From Sphingomonas endophytica (GTDB lineage Bacteria > Pseudomonadota > Alphaproteobacteria > Sphingomonadales > Sphingomonadaceae): a stretch of 42,001 nt of DNA. Position 1 is the first letter of the stretch. Every line of letters begins with the position of its first letter. Below, piece after piece: positions 41,452 through 42,001 of the stretch. The stretch lies in NCBI RefSeq assembly GCF_001476895.1, contig NZ_LDTB01000033.1, positions 1 through 42,001 on the forward strand, read 5' to 3'. Both the position numbers and the translations under genes were made by a program. A model generated the notes under the pieces. The model was not told where the DNA came from and made no database searches. It saw only the letters and a program-made list of their open reading frames with translations.

Positions 41452-42001
41452 TTACCGCTCCGCCATCCGCCGCGCGAAGAATATGTCGACCGCGCGCCGT
41501 ACGCTCTCCGCGATCTTCGCGCGCCCTTCCTTGCTGTCCAGGAACGCCGCATCCCCGGGCGTCGAGATATAGCCCGTCTCGAAAAGGATCGACGGCATGT
41601 CCGGCGCCTTCAGCACCATCAGCGAGGCGGTGCGATGGAAATTGCTCTTGGTCGCGATCAGCGGTCGCGCCTCGCGCCCCAGCAGCCGCGCGAAGCCGGC
41701 AGACGCGTTCATCGTCTCGCGCTGCGTCAGGTCGATCAGTATCGAGGAAACGTCGGGATCGCGGTCCAGGGTCACGCCCGCGATCACGTCGGCGCGGTTC
41801 TCGCGCGCCGCCAGCCGCGCCGCCTCGCGGTCGGACGCGACATCGGAGAGCGTATAGGCGGTCGCGCCGGTCGGGGTGCCCGTCCCCACGCTGTCGCAAT
41901 GGACCGAGATGAACAGATCGGCCTTGGCGCGCCGCGCGATCCCGAACCGCTCGCGCAGCATGATGAAGCGATCGTCGTCGCGGGTCAGCGCCACCCGCGC
42001 C
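41452..42001 (-). CDS. N-acetylmuramoyl-L-alanine amidase (Amidase_3), C-terminal part
   Basis: The frame is open through the window edge, so the 5' part is missing; 183 codons are seen. The catalytic domain is clear: ALTRDDDRFIMLRERFGIAR, the zinc-ligand region ADLFISVHCDS and the catalytic glutamate in SILFETGYISTPGDAAFLDS. This is the AmiA/B/C type of zinc amidase, which removes stem peptides from peptidoglycan in the periplasm, mainly during cell separation. The insertion between the histidine and the glutamate (about residues 55-125 of the fragment) is of the size that carries a regulatory helix in AmiB/AmiC relatives. It follows the same direction as the DUF1080 gene, about 320 bases upstream of it. 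Confidence 0.9.
   Translation of the reverse strand, partial: ARVALTRDDDRFIMLRERFGIARRAKADLFISVHCDSVGTGTPTGATAYTLSDVASDREAARLAARENRADVIAGVTLDRDPDVSSILIDLTQRETMNASAGFARLLGREARPLIATKSNFHRTASLMVLKAPDMPSILFETGYISTPGDAAFLDSKEGRAKIAESVRRAVDIFFARRMAER

Overview
The window looks like chromosome of a GC-rich alphaproteobacterium of the sphingomonad type (Sphingomonas or a close relative). This rests on gene content: three TonB-dependent receptors, a TPR-sulfotransferase beside a receptor, DUF3526 ABC permeases, a FixJ-type regulator and REP-like GC palindromes. It is not based on a marker gene. I saw no rRNA, tRNA, CRISPR array, transposase or prophage. Base use is even, apart from short AT-rich patches at control regions. 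The very high GC content makes long shadow frames on both strands, so calls rest on protein motifs, starts and packing.

Layout. 1-3.1 kb: the start of a TetR-type regulator (minus strand, cut by the window edge) diverges from a Rieske oxygenase and a PYROXD2/CrtI-like FAD oxidoreductase, with an inverted REP pair between the last two. 3.1-8.7 kb: an amino-acid permease (minus) whose start codon shares a CATG with the divergent TPR-sulfotransferase, followed by TonB receptor 1. 8.7-12.4 kb: a REP-bearing gap, then a translationally coupled minus-strand ABC operon (one ATPase, two DUF3526 permeases). 12.5-22.5 kb: a carbohydrate-use locus with a LacI-type regulator and, divergent from it, a GH31 alpha-glycosidase, a GPH-type sugar symporter, a large secreted clan GH-A-like protein with C-terminal beta-sandwich modules, and TonB receptor 2. 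The first three of these genes overlap as ATGA, or nearly so. A LacI-type operator lies just downstream of a consensus -35 in the divergent gap.

22.6-24.9 kb: a small unknown gene, a maltose-type O-acetyltransferase and a chemotaxis transducer. 25.0-27.3 kb: a Tat-exported gluconate-dehydrogenase-subunit-3-like protein and a GMC flavoprotein, preceded by a 14-codon upstream frame that overlaps the first gene by 4 bases. 27.5-29.7 kb: a FixJ-like response regulator and a membrane histidine kinase. 29.7-32.7 kb: a subtilisin-like protease with a P-domain and RTX repeats, ending in a strong terminator. 32.7-33.4 kb: a small conserved-looking protein behind a promoter flanked and overlapped by two copies of the palindrome TACCG-N2-CGGTA.

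33.4-39.6 kb (minus strand): an ArsB-like permease, a threonine aldolase preceded by a highly structured RNA leader, a YdcF-like protein and TonB receptor 3. 39.7-42.0 kb: a SleB-type cell-wall hydrolase, a secreted 3-keto-disaccharide-hydrolase-family protein (DUF1080) and the C-terminal part of an N-acetylmuramoyl-L-alanine amidase.

How the genes may work together: receptor 2, the GH-A-like protein, the symporter and GH31 form a complete outer-membrane-to-cytosol glycan route under LacI control. The GMC/subunit-3 pair and the DUF1080 protein have the family make-up of a 3-keto-glycoside route, although they lie about 13 kb apart. The best candidates for something undescribed are the RNA leader before the threonine aldolase (35.8-35.95 kb), the unclassified GH-A-like enzyme, and the double-palindrome promoter at 32.76-32.81 kb.
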